The notes: generated by a model not told the origin, from the sequence alone. DNA of 64,000 bases from Setophaga petechia (GCA_024362935.1 JANCRA010000016.1:19699165-19763164); one strand, 5' to 3'. Shown: positions 1 through 14,364, numbered from the stretch's first letter. Made by a program: numbers and translations.

Positions 1-1981
1 GAATTAACTATTTTTCATGGTAGGTAGGGCTGGGTGAGTAGTGGTAATTATTTTGGCAGATACATTGTTACCCTGCTATAATTTTGCTTTCAGGATCATA
101 CTGTGGCTTCATTGCTGGAGAAGAATTTCTATCCCTACTTCAGAACAGCTGTTAGGAGATGAGCAAGAATTTCCTCAGGTACAGAACCTGAGCTGCACTT
201 GTCTGTTGCTGTATATGGAGTGTGTTTGCTAAGTTTACTGAAGGTTTTAATTTGTAGCCACTGACATCTTAGCTCTGTCCTTATAACAGTCAAAAAGTCT
301 TTTTTGTTTTGTGATGGAAAAAAATGAAGGGAAAGGTGAACTGATTGTAGGGATTTAGCTTCAGAGAATTTAATAAGCTGTCTGTTGAGGTGGCCTGCCT
401 TATTGGCATTTTTCTCTCTCGATATTGGCTGCCTCTAAAGTGGTTTGATCATAACTGAATTATTTTCCTGTTTTATTTTTTTTTCTGAGTAAATCACACT
501 ATACCACTTGGCCTCCTTTTAGAGATTCACAGTTCTAGTTCATGAAAACTTGCACTTGCTAATATTTTTGATAATAATACCCCAATGAAATTGCCAGGGC
601 AGGTCAGCAGTATCCCAGAGATGCTTTAGTGTGACATGCAGTGCAGAATCCAAGGCTGTGCAAAAGAACCAGGGAAGATTTTTTGTTTTGCTTTTGAAAC
701 GGAAGCAAAATCCTTCCAAAATTCTAGCTAGTCATTAACTTTCCCCAGCAGTGCTCAAGGCAGTCTGTCACTAAAATCTTTGGTTTCAATTCTCTGAAGA
801 ACGCTCCCCCATACAACATTCACCTTAGAGAGGATAAGGACAAAAGCTTCTGGATGAAGGCAGGATTAGCAGAGCAGCTAGGTTTACAGATAACCAGGGG
901 CTTCCATTTAGCAAGCTGTGCTTGGCCTCAGTGTTGGGTTTCCAGCGTTCCCAAGTCCACCTTCCTGTTGTTTTCAGCCCTCTTTAGAGACTGCAGAAAT
1001 GGCTTGTCACAGATCTCTGCAATTGGCAAGTCTCCTCAGAATTTCTTCCACGTATCCTTTGTTTTCTTTGCCACAGCAGAGGTTCAAAGCAGAATGTCTT
1101 TAGGGATTTGAGAGCAAATGATCACAAGTGGTGAGGTGGGGACTCGTGCCAATATACTGAAAATATTTTGTTGCATTGCTTTTCTCTGCACACAGCAGAA
1201 CGCACACTGGAAGCAAACTTGGCTCTGGAAAGGCAGCAATAGAAAATGTAAAAACAAACCCAGAAAGGAAGTAAATGAAGCCAAAGGGGGAGCAGGGTAG
1301 TTTTGGGTAATGAACAGTAAAAGAAAGATGTGGAACTTAAGGAAGAAGTGTAATGAAAGGGCACAAAAGAAAGATGACTGATTTGGAGAATGGCCTGGAA
1401 AAAGAACCCCAAACATTTGCAAAGGAACTGGAGTAGTGGGGGAAGCTACAGTGTCTGCTGAGGGGAGGGGAATTTACTGCCTTATTTCCTCTGTACAATT
1501 AATATATTCTTATTCTGTGATCTTGTCTTTGCTGTGGAATGTAATAAAATGTGTTTTAGTGCATGGTGTGGTCTCAGACAGTTGCCTCAGATTTGCTGCA
1601 GCACCCTATTGTTTCCAATGAGCTCTGACTAAATTCTTTTGCCACAGATGTTGTGCTAATGTGTTATATGAATTATTTGTCTTATCTCGGTCCTGTGAAA
1701 TTAGAAGCCCTTTCCCACAGTGTGCTAAGCAGATTAAAATGAAAGCCTGTTTTTATGGTCCAGCAGCAGTGCAAATATTTGGGAAAAAAATTAAAGGAAA
1801 GAAAAAGAGTTGTGAACTAACTGTGGGGTGCTGTGAGGACTCTTTATGAAGCAAACACATCTTGTCACCTAAATGGTGAGATAGTAAGTTCCAGACTTCT
1901 CTTGAAAAAGCTTATACTGTTTTCCCTGGTGCTTTTATTTGGGGGGAAGGCCTTGGGATTGGTAGTTTCTACAGAGATACC

Positions 1982-2010
1982 TGTTGTTGTTGTTGTTGTT
2001 GTTGTTGTTT
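1982..2010. repeat. (GTT)9 trinucleotide microsatellite
   Basis: Nine uninterrupted GTT units followed by an extra T. This is a simple-sequence repeat likely to vary in length between individuals. Confidence 0.95.
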
Positions 2011-3363
2011 GGTGTTAACCTGTGAGCCATCTCTGAAGAAGTTCCTTCTTCAAACCCTTCTCAGTGTCTTGAGGGCTGCATTTGCTTTGTGGTAGGCAGT
2101 CCTGGGACAGAATTTGGGCTCTTTGGAAAAGCACTAAACATAATATTAGAGGCTACTACCAACTGGCTTTTGTTGGTAAGAGAAATTACTTTAGAAAGTA
2201 GTCAAGTAATGGTACACATGAAATTCAGGATTCACATTACTATCTGTCTTGTGTCCTTTCTCCTTTAGGAGCAGAATATATTTTAGTTACAACAGTAATT
2301 TTATTTATACTGACTTACTTAAATCTTAGTGTCATAACATTCCAAGATACTTTAGAACTGCTCTCCTGCCTGTGTGGTTTTTGTCACAAAAAGTCTAAAG
2401 CTATAATGAATTTATTGTGGACATGGTGTGCCTAAGACTGTGTTTGGGCAATAACTGAATTAAGGCATCAGATTTTATTGTAACATATGTGAGGGGACAC
2501 TGTAATGTGTGAGAGGGGACAGAGTAAAGGTGGAATGTCAGAGTGAGCATTTTATGGATTCTGGACTCTGTTCCCATTTCTCATTTCCCTGCATGGAAAT
2601 AAGGAATTGCATGTTGCTGCATCAGAAACGTTGCTCCTTCAGGTCTGTTCAGGTTAGGATCAGAGCTGGGAACTCTTGGAGGTGCCTGTGGGCCATACTC
2701 TGTGCTGAGGGTCAGATGGTGGGGACACAGAAAGGTGTGAGAGAGGTGCCCCATTGTTTCCCTGTCTGTGGACTGAGTGAGCAGCCCCAGACCACTGCAG
2801 TGCTATAAAGGTATTGAAAGTTTGACTTTTTAGGTGTCCATTTCCCCCAGAAGGACAGCTATGAAGAAATTTGGCATTTTTCCCTCTGTCCATGTTTGAT
2901 GAGGAGGCTGCAGCTGTGCCTTAATGGTTTTCCCTCTTGCCCAGCATCTGGTCTTGGTGTCCTTTTGTCAGAGCAGCTCCATGCACGTGTCCTGGGGTAC
3001 CTGTGGGTTTTGTTGGCACAGGAATTGAGAACTCCACACACTCCCTGGCACTGCAGTCTGAACTGCTGGTGTGGGTGCAGCCGTGCCAGCAGAAGGGAGC
3101 ATTTATCAGTTGTTGTGTGTCCAAGTGTAGCAAACCAGCATCATTGTTTTGGCTTTTTTTTTCCTTAAAAATTGCTCTCTATTGAGTTACAGCTCGATGT
3201 GCTGGAGGTGGGAGGGCTGGGGAGGGCAGCAACTTTATTTGTCAGTGCAGTGTTAGCAGAGGCTCTGCTCTACAGGCAGTGCTCAGCAATCCCCAGGAGA
3301 TTGCAGGGATCCTTACCCAGGTGCACTCACAGCACTGCTGCTCGGGGCAGTTATCTGCTTTTA

Positions 3364-3394
3364 ATTTTATATTTATATTTATATTTATTTATAT
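3364..3394. repeat. (ATTTAT)n AT-rich microsatellite
   Basis: About five imperfect copies of a six-base TTATAT/ATTTAT unit, just downstream of a GC-richer patch. Simple-sequence repeat with no other content. Confidence 0.85.
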
Positions 3395-5006
3395 GAAAGG
3401 CTTCAGATTCCCCAGCAGACTGGACACTGCAGACCTGGGGTGTGCAACAAAAAGATTTTACAGCGTGTTATGTATTAAAACTTGATAAAAAAATCAATGA
3501 ATGGCCGTGGTAGGAGGTAAGCAGTATTCCTTCTTTTGGTGGAAGTTCTTACATGCTATAAGTATTTTTCAGGATACTTTGACCAGATCAGCACAGAGAA
3601 TCTTGGTTTTAGTCTGTCTTAGTAGTGTCTGATTTTGCAACCACATTTAAATGTAAATGTAAACACTTGAAATTTTTGTGTAATCCTGACATCTCTATGT
3701 GATGTTTCTCCATAAAAGTAATTATTTCTACATCAGATGTAAACACTTTGCTTTTGATTTGCCCTTTTTGTCGTATTTTTCCTGGTTTTACTATTTTGCC
3801 CTTTTTTCCATATTTTAAGCAGAGAGTCTTATAAACTGCTGGACCTTACTGAGGGAAAAGCATATAGACATAAACCAAGAATGTATAGTGAATAATTAAG
3901 CTATATTAAAATTAAAGCATTAGAGATTTTTAATACCTTGAAGGTAATTTAAATTTAAAACATACTTTAGATTTAAATCATATGAAGCTATTCTGCATGA
4001 CTTCCACCAGCCTTTATTAAGGACTAAGCACTCTACTTGCCAACTTTTAGAGATTACACTTTTATTTGTAATTTGTCTTCTAATGTGCAGTTAATAGCAA
4101 TATGGCAATCACTTAGTTTTGCAATATCAGGTAGGCTTCTAATCTGTAGAGAAGTTCCTGATATATGTAAAAACACTTTATTTGAGGCATTGCCATAATA
4201 ATTAGCCTCTTAACATTTTCCTTAAAGACAGTTTGGAGGAAAAATTCCTTCCAATGACAGAGATGTGGTTATTACCTTGTTTCCTATTGCTGTTTGACTG
4301 TTCTCATCAATATTCCAAGTGGGAGAGTATCCATTCCTTCCCATTTGTTTCAAACCTCACATGGTGAGACTGGAAGGACGTGGTGTGGATGTGATGTCTT
4401 TTCTCACCTGGATCCAGGTGTCCAGACTTGCTGTGCTCAGTATGGTGGGCCAGGGGGCTGAAATGCCCATACTTTATATTCTTTTGTGCTGCAAGAGGTT
4501 AATTCAGTTTGTTGTCTCTGGTAGGTCCTCACTGAGTTGCCAAGAGGCAAAGGCCTTGCAGAGAGTGCAGAGAAGGAGCCATGAACTCAGTCTGCATTCC
4601 TTGCCAGCAGTGTCCCTGTGGTTCTGCCTGGTCAAATCCATACCTAGAAATGGAAAAGGGATGTTGGGCTGTAAAACCTGCTTTTCTCTGGCAGCCCTTC
4701 CCTGCTGGGCACAGCTGTGCTGTCCTGTGCAGCAGCCTGGGGCACCAGGCAGTGCTCAGGGACCAAGGGCTGCTGGGCAGGCTCTGCTTGGTGGCCACAT
4801 CTGACACTGCCCTGGGTTCTGAGCTGGAAATGTGAGCGTTGGCTCCATGGTGTCATCAACCATCAAAGACTGCTTAATGTGAGCTGGAGTTTCAGATCTG
4901 AGATGTGAAAGGAATTGAAACACAGTGTGTTATGTAACTTTGAGTTGCTAGTATGCAGTTGTGTTACAGAGAAGGATTAAGGGCAAATTTTATCCAAAGG
5001 CACTTT

Positions 5007-5063
5007 CAGGAACTAGAGATATCCAAAATATTGTTAGTCATCCTTTCAGCTTTTTATTAGCAG
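5007..5063 (+). repeat. Old direct repeat, copy 1
   Basis: The sequence from the CAG at 5007 through the shared CATCCTTTCAGC block near 5038-5050 recurs at 6410-6464 in the same orientation. Roughly 84% of aligned bases agree over the first 48 positions. It could be a small ancient tandem duplication or two relics of one unclassified dispersed repeat. No known family was recognised. Confidence 0.6.
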
Positions 5064-6409
5064 TATCTTGCTGAGACAGGTGATTGTTAAAATGGGAAAG
5101 GAAATCTGGTTGTTAGTTCCAGTTTGAAGCTGTATTTAAGTGAACCTTTTCCAGCAAAAGGAAGATGGATCACTGCTGTGGGCTTTAGCCAGAGAAACAA
5201 ACCTGAGATCTGCTTTTTAGTGAGTGTGTTCAGACTGGAGAAAGGTGTGTTTGATAGACTTTGGAGTAAAAAGGAGGCTTGTGTACCTTCCAGAAGCTGG
5301 AGAAGAGATGGAATCTTGGCTGTCAGTGGGAATGGACTCTTGTCATGTCAACCTCCAAAGCAGCAGCTCCCATAACTGAGTACTGCACTGTGCATGGTGC
5401 ACTTCATGTTCCAAACACAGATCAAATTCAGCAGCAGGTTTGAAATGGAACTGAGCTTCCAGGCCAAATACCAACAATACCCCTGCAGTCCTAGTATGAG
5501 GAGCTTGAATTGAGGCATCATGCAAATCCTGCTCATAATGTAATGACTCTCCATTAATTCTCATCACTGTTAGTCAGTTGATTTTCAGCTTGATCCATCC
5601 TCATTTTGTCAGTTCTACTGAAGACTCTTTTTATATTCAGCTATTAAAAATGGTTTCAGATTCTGTTGATTCTCTAATTTTTGCATCTTTCCTGAGATCA
5701 ATGTCTGAATTAAAATTCCCATTTTAGAATTTCAACAGATATTTCTATTCCTTTCTCCTTACTTCCTCAATACCTTCATGTTGTCCTTTTGAAGTAGGTT
5801 GTACTGCATCCCAAGAGATCAGGTAAACTTCTGGTCTCCTCACCATTTGAATCTTGCTAATGCAAGTGTTACTAAGATATTATGTGTTAAATATGCAGCA
5901 AAACAACATTGATTTCTTTCCTTCTTTTCTGTATGGGGGAAAGAAGCAGAAGAAATTTTACTCTTAGCATTTATCACACCTAAGTGGGAGTAATTTTTCT
6001 AACACAAGAATTATTTCTAAAATGTGCTTATATTTATTCAAACAGTTTGTTTCAGCTTTTGTTTCTGAGCTGAGCAGATTTCCTAAGAGCTTTTTTCCCA
6101 ACATGTAGATGGTGGAAGCTGGTGGATATTTAATTTTAAAATATTTATAATCCTGGAGGAAAGGTGGATCATCAGGAAAAGAAAAGGAATGTTGCTTAAT
6201 GGATAAGGACGTCTGTGCTGTGTTTGCTTTTGTGGAACAGTTGTGAAAATTCATCTCCCCTTATGGGTCTGTGTCACTTGGAAACTCTGGGCCATTTTTA
6301 TAAATGGGACCTGTAAACTTTCCTGTGTTTTAGATTGAGTGCCAGTTTGGAAGGTGGAAGTGCCAGGGCAGGTACTTCATTCCTTTCAAGGATGGGTCGC
6401 AGTAGAATT

Positions 6410-6464
6410 CAGAAACTGGAATTATCCAAAACATTGTTTGCCATCCTTTCAGCTTTTATCTCAG
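6410..6464 (+). repeat. Old direct repeat, copy 2
   Basis: Partner of 5007-5063, about 1.4 kb downstream and in the same orientation. Both share the core TATCCAAAA, then ATTGTT, then CATCCTTTCAGC. Similarity fades on both sides, so the duplicated unit appears to be only about 50 bp as preserved. Confidence 0.6.
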
Positions 6465-7465
6465 TAGAATTTACCAGTTCAATAAAGCTATGCAGGTTCC
6501 ATTCAAAGCATTTAACAAGAAGTTTTATCAAGTGATTCTAAAAGAGCAAAAGAAAGTTTCAGATAACAGCAGATGCAGTGATACCCCAGTGGTAGAGATC
6601 ATCTTCCAGGCTGGTTTTTTTAATTAACCAAATTATAACAAATGATGAACTGTTGGTATCAAAATTTAGTGACCAATTAATGGAGACAAGAAGATGTTTT
6701 TGTTTCAGAAAATGGATGTGGTGAACAACTGGAGCAGATGCAGGCTTGCTCATAAATTGCTAAATGGATGCATTGGAGTACTGCTTCTGAAAGATAAACA
6801 GCTGGGAAGGAGTTAGAGGAACTGTTGATTTTTGTCTTAGTAAGATAAGTACTGGCAATCAAACGAATTAAAATTATGTTTCAGTAGGTTATTATTTACT
6901 GACTGGGTTGCTGTTTTGTGTTGAAAGTGTAATGAAATTGATGTCTCCCTGCACTGAGGATTAATGAGCTGTGTTACACTTGCCTTGTGTTGGAGTAACT
7001 TGTTTAACTATTTTGCTTTTTCTGCTCTGTGCTGCTTTTTCTCCAGCCTTTTCAGTCTCTTGCCTGTAGGTATTTCTCACTTATTTATTTCTTATATGTC
7101 TTATCCCTCATTTATAGCCAGTGTTTTTCATGGTGAGTAAACTTTGTGATAGTTTAATGAAACTTAGCTTTGCTCATCTCTGTCCTATCAACCTTCCTTC
7201 TGGCTAGACAGAAATAAGCACCAGGCTCTTTGAAGACATTTTTGTGTACAGATTTTTTTTTCAAGTAACTTTAACAGATTGCTGCAAACATCTAAGATTA
7301 TGGGCTGGCAGTAATTACTACCAATTCTGAATATTAAAAAGGCACTGTCTAGAGTTTCTGAGGCAAAGTCCCTGGTAGAACAAGTGCCCTGGTAAGGGGA
7401 GCTGCTAGCCCAGCCATGCTTTGAGGTACCATCACAAGAGGGGTTTTTGCCATGAGGCTGCTTAC

Positions 7466-7507
7466 CAATGCTTTTGTTTTGCCTATATTCTCTTTGCAAG
7501 GCTCATC
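7466..7507 (-). other. Candidate coding exon (14 codons, - strand)
   Basis: On the - strand a pyrimidine-rich acceptor (CTCTCCCTCAG) is followed by 42 bp in frame and a good donor (TTG|GTAAGC). The peptide is DEPCKENIGKTKAL, phase 0 to phase 0. No family was recognised. It could follow the - strand candidate at 34507-34653 in phase, but 27 kb separates them. A 42-bp open frame is weak evidence, so a chance pseudo-exon is the likely alternative. Confidence 0.12.
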
Positions 7508-10500
7508 CTGAGGGAGAGGAATGTTTTCTGTGAAATCTTCTGGAACTTAATTGTTTAGGCCAGGTGAGAGCAGACCATAGAGCCCCACAGGTGCAGTCTG
7601 TGAATGGCCTCTGCCCACTGCAAGTGGCAATAAACATCTGCAGGGGTTTCAGTGGCTCTTGGGATGTTTCCTGCACAGGGATCAGTTTGTGTGGAGTTTG
7701 CAAAAAGTAAAAGTAGTGCTGGGTTTCTGTTTGCTTTTGCCTTGGTGATGCTGGATATGTGATCAGTATTGTGTGGTATGAAATAGCCATGCAATGTAAA
7801 TTACCCAAAATAATAATGTAAATAACAGAAGATCTTTTCAAACAAACAGAATAAAATTTGTGGGCTGCTACAGGCAGGAAGACAGGATTCATAAAATGAG
7901 TTGCTGTGCTGCTGTTGTCACTGCTAGACTGCACAGTCAAACCAGTGGCATTGCAATGTACATTAGGACTTGTTGAACTGGGAGTACTTCAGTCATTGCT
8001 TTTTCTCTTGCTTTAAATGATAAGGTAATAGTTACAACTGAAAAACCAATGTAGGCTCTGTTTCTTCCCCAGCCAGGCTGATGTGTGGGATTTGCACCTT
8101 CTGTGGCAGGTAGGGCTGCCTGAAGTGTCTAGCCTGAAGTATAAAGAGTTATTTCCTCCAAGAGTGATTAGTACTCTTCAGTGCAGATTTTGCAAGTAAG
8201 AGAGGGTGAATTCTGCTGCCTACATCAGATTTCCCTATGATCCTTTCATGGAGGCTCAGTGTATGCCCATGACCCTAAAGAGTTCTGGCAGAAATGAGGA
8301 AAAATCCTGGTGTGGGATCCTGAGTGGGGCTTGTCTCTGGAAGCACAAATCCTGAAGAGCACGTGAGAGCTCCTGTTTGGGCTGAGGAAAGAAATATGAA
8401 AATATTATTTGTGTCATAGCTGATCAATGGGCAAATCAAAAAACCTGCATAATACAGAACGAGAAAGAGCAGAAGATGAGAGAAACCTCTTCTGAGAGGC
8501 TTCTGATGTCTGGAAACCAAATGAGTGAGTAATGTTTTGAAATTGCTTCAAGTGCTTGGTGTAGATAATAGTCACTGTAAGCCATGGAGGAATGCCCTGT
8601 GTGCTGACTCCCAGCTGCATTACTGGGTGTTGCAGGCATCCTGCTGGAAGGTGTTTACCCAGCTTCCTCCCAAAATCACACTCTCCTGCTCCTCAGTTAC
8701 TCTGTGCAGTGGCCCTGAAGCTCCAGCCATTTCCCTTGCCAATGGCAGGTGCAGTCTGCATTACCTGTTTTCATCATTTCCCTTTCTTAGTTGCTTAAAA
8801 GGCATTGGAAGGAGAGGAGCAAGTCTCCGTGGCTGATAAGAAGCATTATTGTGTTTCACTTTCCACTGTGAGCAGCTGTGGCAGGGTGTTCAAATGCTGC
8901 TTCTCTCCAGGTATGCAATATTGATACCTGCTACTCACCCAAAGTGCAGCACAGGGCAGAGCCATCCCCTGGAGGGTTGCTCTCACCACCCATGGTGTTT
9001 GCACAGCAGATATGTGAATCTAAGTTCTTCAAAATCCCCTGTATTGTCTGACATAGAGAATGACATGGCACCTTTAGGGGTAATCAAGAGGGAAATACTC
9101 CTGAAGATTGATGTGTGAATTAAGTCAGGGAATCACCCTGAGCATACCTGTTTCTCTCCTGTAAATAATACAAATTTAAGCAAGCCCACTGCATTAGAGT
9201 ACTGCAGATTCACATAGTGACACCATGGGTGCTTCAGCCCAGGTGCAGGAGAGGAATTTGTCTCACCAGCATGAAGTACAGGAAAGAATTAGAGATAGGT
9301 GAGTTCATTTAGGGTGCACTTCCCCATCTTGTACTTCTAGGGCAAAAAGACCCCTGTCTGCTTTTTCCTTCTAGCCAGAATTAAAAAAAATAATTGTTGG
9401 GAGGTTGAGTACTGGATCTTTGTGTTTTTAAAGGACATAACTTTCAAATTCCTGAGCAGCATTGTTAACCCTGTGAAGTTGAGTGTCATTTCACTTACAG
9501 ATGCAGCCCCATCTTCTTGTTCTTGCAGGAAGAGTCCTTCCTCTCTTGGGACTGTTGCATTCTTTACAGACTTAGGCAGTAATCAGAGAGACTCATAATC
9601 CATTGTGAACAAAAAAGGAAATAGCCAAAACTCTACGTGGCCCACTGCAGTCAGTCTGTGTCACATCTAATGCAATTATTGTTATAAACTGAGACCTTTT
9701 CAAATTCCTTTTATTCAAGTCCTGTGTAATATTTTTCATTTTCAAGTAATTTATGTCTGCTACCGATTGGGAAATATTTCAGATGGAATGACACTTCCTG
9801 CTCTGTATATGCAATATCATTTAAATTTTTATGGCTGACTCTAGGGCCTAAATGTATTTTCATGTGCACTTAGGAAGCTGCTGTCACAATCTACACATTG
9901 CATAACTGAGTGTAGAATTTGGCCCTTTTTATACCACTGTATTATTAAATAAAACCCCACCAAAGCTAACAAACAAAAAGCAAATTAAAAATACCCCAAA
10001 TCAACCCCAAACCCTGGAATCCTCATGAAATTATCATAATACATACTACATTTTTATGTCTGAAAATCTTTCATTACAGTAATTTAAAATTTCACCATTT
10101 ATTTATCCAGGTCCTCCAGACATTCTCATTTTAGCTGCTTCTTTCTGGCCCTCGAAAGAATCAATGATTTTACTCCAGAAACATTCATGGATCAATAGAC
10201 TTTGAAGATTAGCAGGTCATGGCCAGGTACAAAATGCATGTTGTAAACCCCAGGCTCTTATATTCACTTGAATCCTTCCTCAAAAAGTGGGAGAAGGGGT
10301 AGCTTTGAACAACAGCCCTCTTTGAATGGATTAATTCCTCGTGTGTTTCAAAGGCTTGAGAATATACCAGAGAACCTACAAATGGGGAATTAATTTTCAG
10401 CGACTTGAGAATTCAGTTAGCTGACAAATAGTTCTCTTAGCTAAGCCAGGATGCTGTGGATGAAAGCAAGACAGTGAAAAAGGAGTGCTGGATGTGGAGT

Positions 10501-13500
10501 TAAGGTTTTGTTTTTCCTGTCTTCCCACCTTGTGTTGTAAATGGAGCTGCACAGAAGTGGTTGCCTTTATTACTTTTCCTTTTTAGTCACATCTTCCTGA
10601 CTTCAGGGTTTTGTTTTCTATGCAAGGCTGGACACTAGCATCTCTAACCTCAAATAAAGATAAACAGGGTTAATTAGCATCTGCTAAGAGTGCTGAATTA
10701 ATTGTAGCTCTCCAGCTCTGAAATGGCCTGTCTAGACTTTCTGGAGAAGCTGCACCAGATCCAGGCAGCTTTTGAGGCTCTCTAATAATTGTATTCCACT
10801 GCTATGTTGTTTCATCTGCTTCTTCATGGAAATAGCAGGGTTTAAAAAAAGGTGGAAGGTTTGAAATGGCAGATTAGTTAACAGACTGAACACAGCTAGA
10901 TTTCCAGGTTGTGTTTGTTTCTTGTGAATAAACTAATCCTATGATATTTTCATTCATTTTCCTTTCCTACTCTTCTTACCCTCAAGGTTGTCATCTTCAT
11001 ATTTCCTTTCATTCTCATTCTTTCATGGGGATCTCAGTTTTAGATATGTTTCCCCTCCCACTGCTATTCTTCAATCCATCAGTTTTGGTCATGTTTGACA
11101 GAAGGACAGATGTTTCAAAGATAATGACATATCCGCAAGTTTTCTGAGAACAGGCATACAGAAGAGGCTTAATTGCAAGCAATTAAATGAAAGTACTTAT
11201 TATTAGACACTAGAGAATCCATATAGAGGAGTGAGTTTAAAAATTGTTCCTCTGCAGAAAAAAAAAATGGCAGTGGAGATTGTAATTGATAATGAGCATC
11301 AGAGCCCTGTGAAATGTTATTTTAGCAGTGCCAGGCTGGGTGCTGTGTGTGCAGTATTTACCAGGGAGGCTCAGGAACACGAGCTGCATTAGTGGTAAAT
11401 CTGGTTCTTCATCCTCTGCCTTGCTAATGTGAAGGAGTTCATTTGTTTACTTCTGCAGCTGGGAAGGCTGTGGCCCTGCAACAACTGAGTCCTGCCTGTG
11501 CACTCCAATTAGTAAATTCCCTGCCCAGGCCTGATCCACAGCACTGCTGGGAAATGAGGAAAAATCTTCCCCAGGGCAATATTATCTTCTTTTCTCCTCT
11601 CTTCTGGGATATTGCTGCTTTTTCATTTTAATGCTATGATATAACATGGAAACCTGTATTTGGAGCAGCATATTCATAGAAATTGGTATTTTGGGGGCTG
11701 GCTGTGTGGATTTCAGCTGTTGTGGAAGTGTTTTTGTTCTGCTGTAACAGTTATCAGAGAGACTTTGTGGGCTTTCCCTAATGCTTGTCTTTAGGGAAAA
11801 GTGACTTAGCTCAGTAGTTGCAAAGAGCACGTTGAATTTTTAGGGCCATTGACAGTTTAATTCAGGAATGATCTAATTAGGGATGCAGAGAACTGGATTC
11901 ACCATATCCTTTAGTATTGACTGTCCTGAGAGATGCTCTGGCAGATGGTTAGTTCAAAGTGAGTTTACCTTGGGCTCAGTTTCTTTAGACTGACAGCTTT
12001 TTTTACTCAATTAAATGAGACAACTGTCAAAAGCACAGACTCTGAGTTGATGCAAATAACTCTGCTGCACAGATAAAGCTTAAATGTGTTCCTTGAGTCA
12101 GCTGAAACTGTCAGGTGCTTTGAGTAACTAGTTCAGCCAGCCAGAAAGGCACACTGGCAAGTAGAAGAAAAGGTTGGGAGGTGCCTAAAAATAAAACAAC
12201 TCCCAGGGTTTTGTTATCTTCATTGATTTTACCTTTTGTCACATACTGGTATGGCATGTTGGGAACTGGTTGGTCTTTGCTTTCACTCTTGTATTCGTTT
12301 AAGGAAGGAATTCTCGTTATGTTTTCATTATCCTCAGAAGTTTATTTGTTGTTAATGTGCCCACAGTCCTTAGGCTATGAAAGCATGAAAATAATGAGCT
12401 ATTATGATGGAGCTGTCAGGCAGTCCCTAAACTAACTGTCCTTTGCTCTGAGATTTCAATTGTTTGCAAATAAATTAATATGGTCTTGATGCTTTTCTGA
12501 TAATTGAGATATCCATATGTGATGTTTGTAGTTAAAATATTCAGTTGTTTTTCACCCTCTCTTGCCCATCAAGAGGAACTGAAGCAGCTCTTCCTGGTGC
12601 TGATCTCACTGAGCAGGCAAGACCTTGCCCTCCTGTTCCCTGTGCTCAGTGCTGCAGCTTCCATTGCATCAGGACTTGGTGGCTTTCATGGACTCTGTGG
12701 AGTAATGAGGAGCTCCCTGTGCTGGTACATAACCCCTGGAATGGTGTCTTCTACCCACCAGGCTTTGTCCAAGGTGCATTGGAAATTAAACTGGTTTAAA
12801 TAGGCAGCACATGCTCATGGGTGAAACAGAAGCCACTTGTCTGCTGCCAGCCTCAGAACGAGTTGTGGGCATTTCAAAATCCTGATGGAACTGTGAAATG
12901 AGAGTAGCAGACATTGGAGGGAAAAAAGGAAAAACATGGAGTGCCTGTGGAGAAGGCTGTGATATATGGGTGTGCTTAGAAATACAGAATGCTTGAATGA
13001 AAACTTGTTAAGGCTTTAATACTTTGTTAATCAAGACAAGGGGGAAAAATTTACCTTTTCAAGAGGAGGAGTGGGACAGGGCATGGGCAGTGCTCATCTA
13101 GTGCCAGAGCATGTGAACTGCCCTTGTCAAACCACACTGCTCCTTGTAAAGCTTTTTGTGTGCTTCAAACATGGACTCACGGAGGACTCATAATATCCAT
13201 AGTCTAAAATTATTAGAAATATTGACAAGCCATTGTGATTTTAAATTTAATTTTAGCAAGAAGTCCCTTGGGAGGATGAGGTTTGGATAGAACACAGACA
13301 GGAGCCTCTGTCAGTATGTTACAATAATTGTGTCCCAAGACACATTTTGTTCTACTTTTCTAGCCCTTGGCTTGCAGCTCCTGTTGGATGGCTAATTGAT
13401 TGTTCCCATTTCCATTCCTCACATGTATTGGAATGTGGAATTTTCAAGTCTTACCTATGAATCTTTTGTGTTGTTACTTAGGTGTGTACCTGGGAGTCAA

Positions 13501-14327
13501 AAAGTTAATGTTCTCCTTTGGACACATGCTGCTGGCCAGCTTTGCCAGCTTCCTGAGCAACTGCTTCCAGTTTTCCCTCCTTATAATTATATATTACCCT
13601 GTTTCTTCTGCTGTCATCAGAGTGTAAGTCATGGAGGAGTGTACAGTACCCAACTCACAGAAAATAAATGTAACCAGTTCAGCAGTAAGGAGGTATATAT
13701 TTAAAATTTCTTCCTCCCTCATTAGGATGGGCATTTTTAGAACTTGTGTTATTTTCTTGGCATTTCAGTTTGATTCTGAAAGGAACATTGTCAGCTCGAG
13801 TGAAAAAAAAGTCCAGTCCAATGAGTTGCACAGGGTTTTTGCATTTAAAAAACATACATATGTCACTTGATAAATTTAATTGACTTATTTGAAAGTCTTT
13901 TTAAACTAGGAGCATTAAGCTCTAATTTCAGTCTCAATGAAAATGCTGACTATAATGGAAGTTAAAGAGAAGTGATGAGAACATCAAAGCCCTTGTTACG
14001 TCTGTTAGGAAACAAGATACAGAACTGTCTGCAAGCCTAGGGGGAAAAGGAATGATGAAGCCAGGAGTAATTGGAAAGATGGGTGTGGCTTGTGGGTGTA
14101 ATCAACAGGCATTGAATGTACCAGGAGTGTCTGCCTTGATCTAATCTGCTTGATGGGCAGGGCTGCTGTGCCCAGCTCCTCCACAGGGGCTGGCAGCCAG
14201 CTCCTGGCATTGCTGCTCCGGGTTGAGAGAGCATTGTTTAGTTCATGTGTTAATGTGAAAATTGTTGATTAATAGTACAAATTGGAAAGGGATGTTTAAT
14301 AGCAGTGCATTTATCTGGCATGGCTGT

Positions 14328-14350
14328 ATGTACCTTAAGTATCAGAATGG
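14328..14350 (+). repeat. Partial third copy of the hairpin arm
   Basis: This segment (ATGTACCTTAAGTATCAGAA at 14328-14347) closely matches the outer half of both arms of the adjacent inverted repeat at 14365-14456. It is in the same orientation as the left arm. The locus therefore holds two direct copies and one inverted copy of the motif, which points to local duplication and inversion. Confidence 0.7.
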
Positions 14351-14364
14351 TACAATTCAGGTAC

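Larger units (their letters stand above)
1..14327. other. Unique non-coding DNA, no gene recognised
   Basis: This stretch has stops in all frames and only short chance open frames. It lacks recognisable LINE, LTR or SINE sequence. Small repeats inside it are listed separately. Scattered splice-like sites occur, for example a strong acceptor ending at 2268 and another ending at 9529, but they do not bound convincing exons. GC-rich patches near 4690-4830 raise local open-frame length without any protein-like composition. The best reading is intron or intergenic DNA. Confidence 0.6.

Noticed and set aside
1196..1240. Coiled-coil-like peptide ERTLEANLALERQQ after a strong acceptor
   Set aside because: The frame stops after 14 codons with no donor, so it does not form an exon.
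2852..3168. Open frame of about 105 codons after a good acceptor
   Set aside because: No suitable donor, and the translation is rich in Cys, Trp and His as expected for chance reading of GC-richer DNA.
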